Below are positions 36,001 through 45,425 of a stretch of DNA of 64,000 bases, one piece after another. Both the position numbers and the translations under genes were made by a program. Position 1 is the first letter of the stretch. The number at the start of each line of letters is the position of its first letter. This stretch comes from Nitratireductor soli (GTDB taxonomy: Bacteria > Pseudomonadota > Alphaproteobacteria > Rhizobiales > Rhizobiaceae), in the NCBI RefSeq assembly GCF_001050155.1, contig NZ_LFVY01000015.1, positions 1 to 64,000 on the forward strand. Direction: 5' to 3'. The notes beneath the pieces are model-generated. The model searched no databases, was not told the DNA's origin, and saw only the letters and a list, made by a program, of their open reading frames with translations.

Positions 36001-36636
36001 TCAGTGGACGACGCCGCTGCCGGTCATGTGGATGGCGGAGAAATGGGCATGCGAATCCTGGATGGACAGCGCCAACGGCCCTTTCGTCTCCGCCCAGCCA
36101 CGCCCGACCTCGCAGGTGTCGTACTCGAAACCGTGCGGCAGGTTGATGCGCGCGCGATGCGGCTCGCCGGAAACAGGATTCTTGATCGGCTCGCCGTGCG
36201 CGTCGATCCAGCCTGGAACCTTCAGATGCGCGGTGCGTCCGTCGACATCGATGCCGATGTCGATTGGCGCGAAAACCGGGTCGTAGACCTTCTCGAACGT
36301 GGTCGAGAAGACCTGGAAGAAGGTCGCGCCGGGTTCCGTGTCCATGCCGGTCATGATGCGCAGCATGGCCTCGCGTTGCGCTTCGTCGGCACGCTCGTCG
36401 ACGATCGGCACGACATGGCCATGGCCCTCGTGGATGGCGCCCGGCCAGGAGACGATGAGCGCCATGTTGAGCCCGTCGAGCTTGACACCGCCATGATGGC
36501 CTTCGGTGATGTGCACCACGCCGACGGCATGGCAATTCCCCTGGGTTGGACGTGAATTGAACTGGCATGGGCAGCCATAGGCGCAATTGCAGTGTATGAA
36601 TTCGCGGCCCTTGATGAGCCATTCGGTGCCGGCCAT
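36001..36636 (-). CDS. DUF1326 family protein
   Basis: A 211-residue protein whose N-terminus carries the cysteine motif HCNCAYGCPCQFNSRP (C17, C19, C23, C25) and, later, GNCHAVGVVHI. The start at 36636 is supported by GGAGG about 7 bases upstream, removing a 17-residue extension. It forms an operon with the DUF2182 membrane protein. The Cys/His-rich character of both suggests metal binding (inference). No enzymatic activity is known. Confidence 0.88.
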   Translation of the reverse strand: MAGTEWLIKGREFIHCNCAYGCPCQFNSRPTQGNCHAVGVVHITEGHHGGVKLDGLNMALIVSWPGAIHEGHGHVVPIVDERADEAQREAMLRIMTGMDTEPGATFFQVFSTTFEKVYDPVFAPIDIGIDVDGRTAHLKVPGWIDAHGEPIKNPVSGEPHRARINLPHGFEYDTCEVGRGWAETKGPLALSIQDSHAHFSAIHMTGSGVVH

Positions 36637-36857
36637 TTTTTCCTCCCGGGTTGCTGAACTCCATTGCTCGATGTGAAAGATGGGCACGCTGGCCCAGGAT
36701 TGAATTCTACCGGCATGGCCCTCGGGTAGCGACTAGACAGAAAGCCTTACGGGCTTCTCCAGTTTAAGGCCCCCGGCGGCGCGCCCGTCCTTCGCCTTGA
36801 CCTTGCCCGATTGCCCGGCCTATCTCGATGCGAATTCATGCCCACCGGGAGGCGCTC

Positions 36858-37712
36858 TTGACCGACCTACTGACCGCATCGTTTGCCGCCCTTGCCTTCC
36901 CGAACATCGACCCCGTCGCCGTGCGGCTCGGCCCGCTGGCCATCCATTGGTACGGGCTGGGCTATGTCATCGGCATTCTCGGCGGCTGGTGGTATGCGCG
37001 CCGGCTGGTCGGCAATCAGCGCCTGTGGGCCGGCGGCAGGCCGCCGATGACGGCCCAGGACCTCGACGATTTCGTCCTGTGGGCGGCGGTCGGCATCGTC
37101 GCGGGTGGGCGCATCGGCTACATCCTGTTCTACGACCTGCCACGCTACCTGGCCAACCCGCTCGACATTCTCGCGGTCTGGCAGGGCGGCATGTCTTTCC
37201 ACGGCGGACTGCTCGGCGTGACGCTGGCGATGCTCTTCTTCGCCATGCGCCGCGGCATCAACCCGTGGAGCCTGTTCGACACGATCGCCCCCGTGGTGCC
37301 GATCGGCCTCGGCCTGGTGCGGATGGCCAATTTCATCAATTCGGAACTGTGGGGGCGCGTCACCGACGTGCCATGGGCCTTCGTCTTCCCCAATGGCGGG
37401 CCCGAGCCGCGCCATCCGAGCCAGCTCTACGAGGCGGCGCTGGAGGGGCTGGTGCTGTTCGTCGTTCTCCGGCTGCTCACCCATTGGGCGCTGCGCCTGA
37501 AGATGCCGGGCTTCGTCGCCGGCGCCTTCATCTGCGGCTACGGCCTGTCGCGCATTCTCGTCGAATTCTTCCGCGAACCGGACGCGCATCTCGGCTATCT
37601 CGCCGGCGGCTGGCTGACCATGGGCATGGTGCTGTCGACGCCGATGGTGCTGATCGGCGTCTGGGCGATGCTGCGCGCCGCCCGCAAGGCGACACCGGCG
37701 GCAGCCGAATGA
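36858..37712 (+). CDS. lgt: Prolipoprotein diacylglyceryl transferase
   Basis: A 284-residue inner-membrane enzyme that moves diacylglycerol from phosphatidylglycerol to the lipobox cysteine of prolipoproteins. The signature segment [18 protein letters not shown] is at residues 150-167. [11 protein letters not shown] near residue 30 and MSFHGGLLG near 112 are further conserved blocks. The start is taken as TTG at 36858 because GGGAGG lies 6 bases upstream; the ATG at 36828, ten codons earlier, has no ribosome-binding site. It is first of a four-gene run with the MidA-like gene, pgeF and the M24 gene. Confidence 0.93.
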   Translation: MTDLLTASFAALAFPNIDPVAVRLGPLAIHWYGLGYVIGILGGWWYARRLVGNQRLWAGGRPPMTAQDLDDFVLWAAVGIVAGGRIGYILFYDLPRYLANPLDILAVWQGGMSFHGGLLGVTLAMLFFAMRRGINPWSLFDTIAPVVPIGLGLVRMANFINSELWGRVTDVPWAFVFPNGGPEPRHPSQLYEAALEGLVLFVVLRLLTHWALRLKMPGFVAGAFICGYGLSRILVEFFREPDAHLGYLAGGWLTMGMVLSTPMVLIGVWAMLRAARKATPAAAE

Positions 37713-37718
37713 TCGTGA

Positions 37719-38825
37719 ATGAATGACGGGACGTCGATGACGAGGCTTGGCGAGCGCATCGCCGCGCTGATCGCGGCAACCGGGCCGATCGGCATCGCCG
37801 ACTATATGGCACTGTGCCTGTTCGACCCGGAAGAGGGTTATTACACGACCCGCGAGCCGTTCGGCACGGCCGGCGACTTCACCACGGCCCCGGAGATCAG
37901 CCAGATGTTCGGCGAGTTGTGCGCCGTGTGGCTGCACGCGGCGTGGCAAGCCGGCGGCGCGCCGGAGCGGCCGCTGATCGCCGAGATCGGTCCCGGACGC
38001 GGCACGCTGATGAAGGACATGCTGCGCACGCTGGCAAGGCTCGACACCCTTTTGTCCGCCGAGGCGCGCGTCTTCATGATCGAGACCAGTCCCCGGCTGA
38101 CACAGGTACAGAAGGCGACGCTGGCCGGCGCGCCGGTCGCGCCGGACTGGGTTTCGGCGGTTGGCGATCTTCCCGACGGGCCGCTGTTCATCATCGGCAA
38201 TGAACTGTTCGATGCCGTGCCGATCCGCCAGTATGTGAAGACGGCGACCGGCTGGCGCGAACGCGTCGTCGGACTTGACGGCGAGGCTCGCCTCGCCTTC
38301 CTGGCCGGGCCGGGAGCTCCCGATCCCGCCCTTTTGCCGCCGGATGCACCAGGAGCGCCGGAGGGCGCCATCGCCGAGATCGCACCGGCGCGCACGGCGC
38401 TGATGCAGGAGATCGCCACCCGCATCGCGCGGCGCGGCGGCGCCGGGCTGTTCATCGATTACGGTTACGCCAAGCCGGCAACCGGCGACACGCTGCAGGC
38501 CATGCGCGGCCACGCCTATGCCGACATCCTGGCCGAGCCGGGCCAGGCGGACCTGACCGCGCATGTGGATTTTTCGGCGCTTTCCGATGCCGCGCGGGAC
38601 CAGGGCCTTGCCGCGCATCTCCTGACCCAGGGCGACTTCCTGCTTGGGCTTGGGCTCCTGCAACGCGCCGGCCGCCTGGGCGCCGGCAAGGACGCCGCCG
38701 AGCAGGACGCCATCGGCGCGGCAGTCGAGCGGCTGGCCGGACCGCAGGCGATGGGCACCCTGTTCAAAGTTCTGGCGATTGCCCCTTCCACAGCAACGGT
38801 CCCGCCATTTTCTACTTCGGATTGA
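37719..38825 (+). CDS. MidA/NDUFAF7-like SAM-dependent methyltransferase
   Basis: A 368-residue protein of the family that includes mitochondrial NDUFAF7, which methylates an arginine of complex I subunit NDUFS2. Conserved blocks are ADYMALCLFDPEEGYYTTR, FTTAPEISQMFGELCAVWL, the SAM-binding IAEIGPGRGTLMKDML, and FIIGNELFDAVPIRQYV. It lies six bases after lgt and 59 bases before pgeF. By homology it may methylate bacterial complex I, but the substrate is unproven. A second ATG six codons in is possible. Confidence 0.92.
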   Translation: MNDGTSMTRLGERIAALIAATGPIGIADYMALCLFDPEEGYYTTREPFGTAGDFTTAPEISQMFGELCAVWLHAAWQAGGAPERPLIAEIGPGRGTLMKDMLRTLARLDTLLSAEARVFMIETSPRLTQVQKATLAGAPVAPDWVSAVGDLPDGPLFIIGNELFDAVPIRQYVKTATGWRERVVGLDGEARLAFLAGPGAPDPALLPPDAPGAPEGAIAEIAPARTALMQEIATRIARRGGAGLFIDYGYAKPATGDTLQAMRGHAYADILAEPGQADLTAHVDFSALSDAARDQGLAAHLLTQGDFLLGLGLLQRAGRLGAGKDAAEQDAIGAAVERLAGPQAMGTLFKVLAIAPSTATVPPFSTSD

Positions 38826-38884
38826 CTTGGCCCCGCCCCTGCCCCACCATCCGCGCCGCGTGAGGACAGTGAAAAAGGCGGCGC

Positions 38885-39679
38885 ATGCTTGACAGAACGA
38901 GGCCGGAACCCCTGCGGTCGCCGCTTTTGGACCGTGCCCGGGACCAGGGTGTGCGGCACGGCTTTTTCACGCGCCAGGGTGGCGTCTCGCAAGGCCTGTA
39001 CCAGGGTCTGAATGTCGGGCTCGGCTCCGGCGACGACCGCGCGGCGGTGCTGGAAAACCGCCGCCGCGTTGCCGGCTGGCTGGGCGTCGCGCCGCACAAC
39101 CTGTTGACCGTGCACCAGGTGCATTCGCCGGACGTGGTGACCGTCGACGGACCGCTCGGCGCGCAGCGCCCGCAGGCCGACGCGCTGGTGACCGACCGCC
39201 CCGGCCTGGCGCTTGGCGCGCTGGCCGCCGATTGCGGGCCGGTGTTGTTCGCCGACGCCGAGGCGCGCGTCGTCGCCGCCGCCCACGCCGGCTGGAAGGG
39301 TGCGCTGACGGGGATTCTGGAAAACACCATCATCGCCATGGAAAGCCTGGGCGCCGAGCGGGGACGCATCACCGCCGTGCTTGGTCCATCCATCAGCCAG
39401 GACAATTACGAGGTCGGGCCGGAGTTCATCGAGCGCTTCATCGCCGCCGACCCGCGCAACGAAAACTGGTTCCGCCCCTCGGATACGGCGGGGCACGCGC
39501 TGTTCGACCTCAACGGCTACACCGTTGCCCGGCTGACCGCAGCCGGCGTGACGGCGGCGGCGCTCGGCCGCTGCACCTATGCGGAAGAAGACCGGTTCTA
39601 TTCCTACCGCCGCGCCACCCATCGCGGCGAGGCCGATTACGGACGTCAGATTTCAGCGATTGTCTTGGAGAACACTTGA
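38885..39679 (+). CDS. pgeF: Peptidoglycan editing factor / multicopper-type purine nucleoside phosphorylase
   Basis: A 264-residue YfiH/DUF152 (laccase-domain) protein. The metal-site residues appear in LLTVHQVHSPDVVTVDGP (His), ALAADCGPVLFAD (Cys), and VVAAAHAGWKGAL (His). Members have been reported both as adenosine-processing enzymes and, in E. coli (PgeF), as a factor ensuring correct peptidoglycan composition. The stop overlaps the start of the next gene (TGATG). Confidence 0.92.
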   Translation: MLDRTRPEPLRSPLLDRARDQGVRHGFFTRQGGVSQGLYQGLNVGLGSGDDRAAVLENRRRVAGWLGVAPHNLLTVHQVHSPDVVTVDGPLGAQRPQADALVTDRPGLALGALAADCGPVLFADAEARVVAAAHAGWKGALTGILENTIIAMESLGAERGRITAVLGPSISQDNYEVGPEFIERFIAADPRNENWFRPSDTAGHALFDLNGYTVARLTAAGVTAAALGRCTYAEEDRFYSYRRATHRGEADYGRQISAIVLENT

Positions 39680-40830
39680 TGGCCCTTCATTTCGACCGTT
39701 CAGAGTTCGATGCCAGGCGCGATCGTCTTGTGATCGAGATGGCCGACCGCAAGCTGGATGCGATGCTGCTGTTCGCCCAGGAGAGCATGTATTGGCTGAC
39801 CGGCTACGACACGTTCGGCTACTGTTTTTTCCAGTGCCTGGTGGTCAAGGCCGACGGCTCGATGGTGCTTCTGACGCGCTCGGCCGATCTGCGCCAGGCG
39901 CGGCACACCTCGACCATCGACAACATCGTGCTGTGGACCGACCGCCACGACGCCAACCCGGCCGTCGACCTGCGCAACCTTTTGAACGACCTGGACCTGC
40001 TTGGCGCGCGCATCGGCGTCGAATACGACACGCACGGCCTGACCGGCCGCAACACCCGCCTGCTCGACGAGCAGTTGCAGACCTTCGGCAAGATCGAGGA
40101 CGCGTCGAACCTCGTCAGCCGGCTGCGCCTGTTCAAGAGCGAGGCCGAGATCGACAAGGCAAGGCAGGCGGCGAAGCTTGGCGACGAAGCGCTCGACGCG
40201 GCCCTGCCGCTGATCAAGCAGGGCGGCGACGAGGCGAAGATCCTGGCGGCCATGCAGGGCGCCGTGTTTGCCGGCGGCGGCGACTATCCGGCAAACGAGT
40301 TCATCATCGGCTCGGGCGAGGACGCCCTTCTGTGCCGCTACAAGGCGGGGCGGCGCAAGCTCAACAAGAACGACCAGATCACGCTCGAATGGGCCGGCGT
40401 CTACCATCATTACCACGCGGCGATGATGCAGACCGTGCTGACCGGCAAGGTGTCGAAGCGGCACCAGGAACTGTTCGACGCCGCGCGCGACGCGCTGGGC
40501 GCGGTGCAGAAGGTGATGGTGTCGGGCAACAATTTCGGCGATGTCTTCGACGCCCATGCCCGCGTGATGGAGGCGCACGGCCTGACCAAGCACCGGCTGA
40601 ACGCCTGCGGCTACTCGCTCGGCGCGCGTTTCTCGCCCTCCTGGATGGACCCGCAGATGTTTTACGCCGGCAATGCCGAGCCGATCGCTCCCGGCATGAC
40701 GCTGTTTGCCCATATGATCATCATGGATTCGGATTCCGGCAGCGCCATGTGTCTCGGCCGCACCTATCTGACGACCGACGGCGAACCCGAGGCATTGTCA
40801 CGGCACGGGCTGGACCTGATAACGCGCTAG
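39679..40830 (+). CDS. M24 family Xaa-Pro peptidase homologue
   Basis: A 383-residue protein with a creatinase-type N-terminal domain (residues 1-150) and a pita-bread M24 domain. In canonical M24 enzymes the metal site is D, D, H, E, E; here the segment that should carry both Asp reads QITLEWAGVYHHYHAAMMQT, with Glu-Trp and His in their places. That pattern resembles ectoine-hydrolase/creatinase-like members that do not need metal. Peptidase activity is therefore doubtful. The start overlaps the pgeF stop by one base. Confidence 0.87.
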   Translation: MALHFDRSEFDARRDRLVIEMADRKLDAMLLFAQESMYWLTGYDTFGYCFFQCLVVKADGSMVLLTRSADLRQARHTSTIDNIVLWTDRHDANPAVDLRNLLNDLDLLGARIGVEYDTHGLTGRNTRLLDEQLQTFGKIEDASNLVSRLRLFKSEAEIDKARQAAKLGDEALDAALPLIKQGGDEAKILAAMQGAVFAGGGDYPANEFIIGSGEDALLCRYKAGRRKLNKNDQITLEWAGVYHHYHAAMMQTVLTGKVSKRHQELFDAARDALGAVQKVMVSGNNFGDVFDAHARVMEAHGLTKHRLNACGYSLGARFSPSWMDPQMFYAGNAEPIAPGMTLFAHMIIMDSDSGSAMCLGRTYLTTDGEPEALSRHGLDLITR

Positions 40831-40863
40831 GCGCAAGCAAGAACGGGCAGGAGCAGCAGGGCG

Positions 40864-41463
40864 ATGGAGGAGAACGCAGGCCGCAGGGGAACGCTTGGAA
40901 GGGGAACGCTTGGACTGGTGTTTGCGGCGGCGCTTCTGGCCGGTTGCAACACGGCCTCGGTGCTCGACGTGAATTCCGGGCCGACGCCGGAAACAGGCCT
41001 ACCCGGCGGCGCGCCGACGGAACCGGCGACCGCTCCCGCGCTGGCGCCGAGCAGCGAGACAGGGGCCGGGAACGCGCCCTTGCAGGCGGCGATCGCCACC
41101 AATGAACGTGTCCAGTTCGCTCCGGTCATCGGCGCCACCGCCGAAGCCGTGCCCGCCCTGTCAAGCCGTCTCGAGGCGCGCGCCCGCCAGACCGGCATCG
41201 CCATCGTCCAGCAGGGCGGCAGCGCCTCGCTGGTGATGAAGGGCTACTTCTCGGCCATCGCCGACGGCGGCAAGACGACCGTGATCTATGTCTGGGACGT
41301 GCTCGACCCGTCCGGCAACAGGCTGCACCGCATCCAGGGCCAGCAGGTCGCGCCCAGCGGCAATGGCGACGGCTGGTCGTCGGTCACGCCGGCGACCATG
41401 GAAGCGGTCGCCGATTCGACGATCAGCCAGCTGGCCACCTGGCTGGCACAGCGAAAGAGCTGA
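40864..41463 (+). CDS. Putative lipoprotein
   Basis: A 199-residue protein with a lipobox LLAGC (Cys28) after a basic, hydrophobic start, so it should be lipidated by Lgt. A Pro/Thr-rich linker covers residues 35-65. The C-terminal domain (residues 75-199) is alpha/beta, with VMKGYFSAIADGGKTTVIYV and WDVLDPSGNRLHRIQGQQV. A 13-base direct repeat near the start gives GTLGRGTLG, so the true N-terminus may vary. Conserved in rhizobia without known function. Confidence 0.82.
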   Translation: MEENAGRRGTLGRGTLGLVFAAALLAGCNTASVLDVNSGPTPETGLPGGAPTEPATAPALAPSSETGAGNAPLQAAIATNERVQFAPVIGATAEAVPALSSRLEARARQTGIAIVQQGGSASLVMKGYFSAIADGGKTTVIYVWDVLDPSGNRLHRIQGQQVAPSGNGDGWSSVTPATMEAVADSTISQLATWLAQRKS

Positions 41464-41489
41464 CCAGCCAGCGGCCGATGAAATCGATT

Positions 41490-42092
41490 TCATGACACCC
41501 ATGAAACGCACACGGTTGCGTAGCCAAGGGAGCGCAGGAGGCTCGCGCAACGGCTGAAATGCGTGCCGGTGGTTGCCACGTCGTCAACCAGCAACACCAG
41601 CCCGTCACCAGGCTGCCGAATGTCGCATTCCGCCTCGAAACGAATGCTCTGCTTGGGATGGCTGGACTGTGACCGCCGCCCGTTGATGCTGCCGCGAAGA
41701 AAGTTTCGGTAGGTCGCGCCCAGCTCGGCGGCGGCGAAATGGGCGATGATCGCGGCGAAATTGACGGTGCGCCCCGAACTGCCGGCCGGAACGGGCACGA
41801 CGAACCGATAGTTGCCGCCATTGGTGATCTTCTGCGCCAGGCTGGCGATCTGGCCGCCAATAATCGCGGCCGATGCTTCTTCAGGAGAACGTTTCAGGTT
41901 CCGCAAGCTGGCGATCTGAATTTCCTTGGCATCCTTGCGCCAACTGCGGCAGGAGAAGAAACTCGTTCCGCCTCTCTCCTTGTGCGATACTCGCTTGATT
42001 AAAGTGCTGTCGAGAAAAAGAAAATTCGGATTAACTGAAAGATCATATTCCTTCACAAGTGAACTAAATTCTCCCTGCAGATAATTACCCAT
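41490..42092 (-). CDS. Phosphoribosyltransferase-fold protein (ComF-like), atypical
   Basis: A 200-residue protein. The PRPP-binding loop is GLVLLVDDVATTGTHFSRCA near residues 168-187; an upstream strand VVPVPAGSSGR fits the fold. The N-terminal 90 residues (including CRSWRKDAKEIQIASLRNLK) match nothing I recognise. The start at 42092 is set by AGGGGG seven bases upstream. Composition is distinctly less GC-rich than the neighbours, and the 300 bases before it are AT-rich, so it looks acquired. It is divergent from prs, whose product makes PRPP, but a functional link is only suggestive. Confidence 0.7.
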   Translation of the reverse strand: MGNYLQGEFSSLVKEYDLSVNPNFLFLDSTLIKRVSHKERGGTSFFSCRSWRKDAKEIQIASLRNLKRSPEEASAAIIGGQIASLAQKITNGGNYRFVVPVPAGSSGRTVNFAAIIAHFAAAELGATYRNFLRGSINGRRSQSSHPKQSIRFEAECDIRQPGDGLVLLVDDVATTGTHFSRCASLLRSLGYATVCVSWVS

Positions 42093-42394
42093 AACCACCC
42101 CCTGAACACTGTAAATTCAGTTCCAGCCCCATACCCAAATGAACAATAATGACATTAATAAAACTGTGTCAATATGACGCGTCACAATCGACAACTTGCG
42201 CGTTTCTTTGTGCTTCCCCATGATTTTATCAAAACCCATAATCTTGAAGAAAAATGAGGAGTTCCAGATAGAAAAAGCCTAATTCTCGGAAATTTCACAC
42301 CGAGAATGCGTATTTTTTCCCGCAACAGCTTGCAATCAGGACCCACGCCGTTAAAAGCGCGGTCAAGCGTCAAGGCGTTCTCCGAGGACATTCC
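42093..42394. other. AT-rich divergent intergenic region before prs
   Basis: About 300 bases between the phosphoribosyltransferase-like gene and prs, clearly more AT-rich than the rest of the window. It contains one inverted repeat (42282-42307) close to prs. No gene or RNA was recognised. Confidence 0.55.
42282..42307. promoter_or_regulatory. Inverted repeat in the prs leader
   Basis: ATTCTCGG and CCGAGAAT surround a 10-base AT-rich spacer about 90 bases before the prs start. It could be an operator or an RNA hairpin. In other bacteria prs can be under PurR-type control, but this sequence is not the E. coli PurR box. Confidence 0.5.
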
Positions 42395-43327
<933 letters not shown>

Positions 43328-43342
43328 GCAGCAGAAACCACA

Positions 43343-43372
43343 AAAAAGCCGGCGGATGGCCGGCTTTTCTGA
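43343..43372 (+). terminator. Intrinsic terminator of prs
   Basis: AAAAGCCGGC and GCCGGCTTTT pair around a short GGATG loop, preceded by A residues and followed by TTCTG. It is bidirectional in form and also lies just past the stop of the convergent FMN reductase gene. Confidence 0.85.
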
Positions 43373-43392
43373 TTCAAGACGCGAATGACGTA

Positions 43393-43953
43393 TCAGGCGG
43401 CAACCTTGTCCGCCGCCACACCGACCCAGCCGGTGAACCGGTCGATGAAACCGGCAAGGAATTTTTCCGTATCGGCGTCGGCCACCGCGTCATTGCCGTC
43501 GAACAGGCCTTCCTTGAACTGCAGGAACACCTCCGGCTGCCCCATCAAAGTGGCGCCGAGGCTGATCATGATGGTGCGCAGATGCATCTGCGCCGTGGCC
43601 GTGCCGATGACGCCGGGGCTGCTTCCGACGATGGCGGCGGGCTTGCCCGCCCAGTCATTGTCGCCATAGGGGCGCGACACCCAGTCGACGGCGTTCTTCA
43701 GGAGCGCCGGGATCGAGCGGTTGTATTCGGGCGTGACGAACAGGACGCCGTCGGCGTCGGCAACCTTCGCCTTCAGCGCACCCACCGCCGCCGGTGGATT
43801 GGCGAGCTCGTCATCATTGTACATGGGCAGCGCGGCCAGATCGGCATAGTCGAATTCCAGCCTGCCTGCGGCCAGCTTCTCGAGCGCGCGCGCGAATTTC
43901 AGATTGACCGACTCCTTGCGGTTGGAGCCGACCAGAACGACAATTTTCTTCAT
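43393..43953 (-). CDS. NADPH-dependent FMN reductase family protein
   Basis: A 186-residue flavodoxin-fold reductase. The FMN phosphate-binding start is KKIVVLVGSNRKESVNLKFA; the TPEYNRSIPALLKNAVDWVS signature and PAAIVGSSPGVIGTATAQMH loop are intact. Such enzymes reduce flavin, quinones, azo compounds or chromate. AGAGGA lies about 7 bases before 43953. It is divergent from an HxlR regulator across about 100 bases, a common arrangement for redox-stress control. Confidence 0.9.
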   Translation of the reverse strand: MKKIVVLVGSNRKESVNLKFARALEKLAAGRLEFDYADLAALPMYNDDELANPPAAVGALKAKVADADGVLFVTPEYNRSIPALLKNAVDWVSRPYGDNDWAGKPAAIVGSSPGVIGTATAQMHLRTIMISLGATLMGQPEVFLQFKEGLFDGNDAVADADTEKFLAGFIDRFTGWVGVAADKVAA

Positions 43954-43988
43954 ATCAAATCCTCTTGCCAGCGGGTTCAAATTCCCGG

Positions 43989-44007
43989 TGGTATCCGTTG
44001 GTAACCG
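43989..44007. promoter_or_regulatory. Direct repeat between the reductase and HxlR genes
   Basis: TGGTATCCG and TGGTAACCG start exactly 10 bases apart, one helical turn, in the divergent promoter region. It is a candidate site for the HxlR protein encoded 46 bases downstream. Confidence 0.5.
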
Positions 44008-44052
44008 CACCTATATCTGACACAGGAACAAACCAGACAAGAAGGCACCTAT

Positions 44053-44475
44053 ATGAAACCGCGTCACGGCCACATCTCGGACGGCTGCCGGCCGATCAGC
44101 GAAGTGCTTTCGCTGATCGGCAACAAATGGACGTCCCTCATCATCACCCGCCTGATCGAGGGACCGATGCGCTTCAACGAATTGAAGCGCCAGGTCCACG
44201 GCATCTCGCAAAAAGTGCTGACGGCATCGCTGCGCGCGCTGGAGCGGGACGGCTTCGTCGAGCGGACAGAGCACCCGACCGTACCGCCCAGCGTCGAATA
44301 CCGGCTGACGCCGTTCGGCCGGGAACTCGCCGAGCCGCTTCTGACGCTGACCCGCTTCGCGGCGATCAACGGCGAACGGATGGAGGCGGCCCGCGCAGCC
44401 TATGACGAAGGCCACGACACGCCGCCGCCGGGCACTGAGCCAAGGCGCAAGCCGCTCGGGCTACGCCTGAACTGA
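44053..44475 (+). CDS. HxlR family transcriptional regulator
   Basis: A 140-residue winged-helix regulator. The conserved start CRPISEVLSLIGNKWTSLII has Cys12 at the usual redox-sensing position (as in QorR/YodB types). FNELKRQVHGISQKVLTASL is the recognition region, and ERTEHPTVPPSVEYRLTPFG is the wing. It is divergent from the FMN-reductase gene and likely controls it. Redox sensing is inferred from the single N-terminal Cys. Confidence 0.92.
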   Translation: MKPRHGHISDGCRPISEVLSLIGNKWTSLIITRLIEGPMRFNELKRQVHGISQKVLTASLRALERDGFVERTEHPTVPPSVEYRLTPFGRELAEPLLTLTRFAAINGERMEAARAAYDEGHDTPPPGTEPRRKPLGLRLN

Positions 44476-44548
44476 CGTTTTCCGCCGATGCCCCGCGCGG
44501 CGCGCGCGGACGCGCGCCATCACCACGCGGCTGCGCCTGGTCCCCGGC

Positions 44549-44618
44549 TTGCGCAGCGCCGTTGCATCGGCTATAGACCCGCCGTCCGCGTAGACACCCT
44601 TGGAGGCACCGCGGACGG
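44549..44618 (+). promoter_or_regulatory. Promoter and leader hairpin before rplY
   Basis: TTGCGC (44549-44554), a 17-bp spacer and TATAGA (44572-44577) form a plausible sigma-70 promoter. Directly downstream CCGTCCGCG (44582-44590) and CGCGGACGG (44610-44618) form a 9-bp stem with a 19-base loop at the 5' end of the predicted RNA, a candidate for autogenous control. Confidence 0.5.
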
Positions 44619-44744
44619 AAGTTTGCCCGACATGGCGGTAACGCCGGGCGATGTTTCGGCATCGGAACCCGGCTTTTTCCCATGCGGCGGCTTTCTCGTT
44701 TCCGGGCTTGCCCGGGAGCGCTCCAGAACATGAAAGGACAGGCC

Positions 44745-45401
44745 ATGAGCCATCAGACATACGAGCTGAAGGCCGAGGCGCGCGAACGGGTCGGTAAGGG
44801 GTCCGCCCGGGCTATTCGGCGCAACGGCAAGATTCCCGCCGTCATCTACGGCGACAACCAGGCCCCCCTGGCGATCACGCTGCCCTACAAGGAAGTGTTT
44901 CTCAAGATTCACGCCGGCGGCTTCAAGACCACCATCGCGACGATCGACCTCGACGGCAAGAAGATCCAGGTCCTGCCGAAGGACTATCAGCTCGAGCCCG
45001 TGCGCGACTTCCTGATGCATGTGGACTTCCTGCGCATCGGCAAGGGCACGGTCGTGACCGTGAACGTTCCGGTTCACTTCACCAATGAAGAGGCTTCGCC
45101 CGGCATCAAGCGCGGCGGCGTGCTCAACATCGTCCGCCACGACGTCGAGTTCACCTGCCCGGCAACGTCGATCCCGGATTTCATCGAGGTCGACCTGACC
45201 GGCATGGACATCGGCGATTCCGTGCACATCTCCGCCATCACGCTGCCGGAAGGCGTGACGCCGACCATCACCGACCGCGACTTCACCATCGCCACGGTTG
45301 CAGCGCCTGCCGGCCTGAAGTCGGAAGAGTCCGGCGCTGCCGACACCGAGGCCGAAGAAGAAGCCGAGGCGGAAGAGAAGGAGGGCGAGGGCGAGGCGTA
45401 G
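44745..45401 (+). CDS. rplY: 50S ribosomal protein L25/general stress protein Ctc
   Basis: A 218-residue long-form bL25. The N-terminal 5S-rRNA-binding domain spans residues 1-92 ([20 protein letters not shown]). The C-terminal TL5/CTC beta domain follows, then an acidic tail ([17 protein letters not shown]). AAAGGA precedes the ATG at 44745; the ATG 15 bases earlier is less well placed. It starts the rplY-pth-ychF run. Confidence 0.95.
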   Translation: MSHQTYELKAEARERVGKGSARAIRRNGKIPAVIYGDNQAPLAITLPYKEVFLKIHAGGFKTTIATIDLDGKKIQVLPKDYQLEPVRDFLMHVDFLRIGKGTVVTVNVPVHFTNEEASPGIKRGGVLNIVRHDVEFTCPATSIPDFIEVDLTGMDIGDSVHISAITLPEGVTPTITDRDFTIATVAAPAGLKSEESGAADTEAEEEAEAEEKEGEGEA

Positions 45402-45425
45402 TCCTCCCCTTCCCCGCGGAACCTC

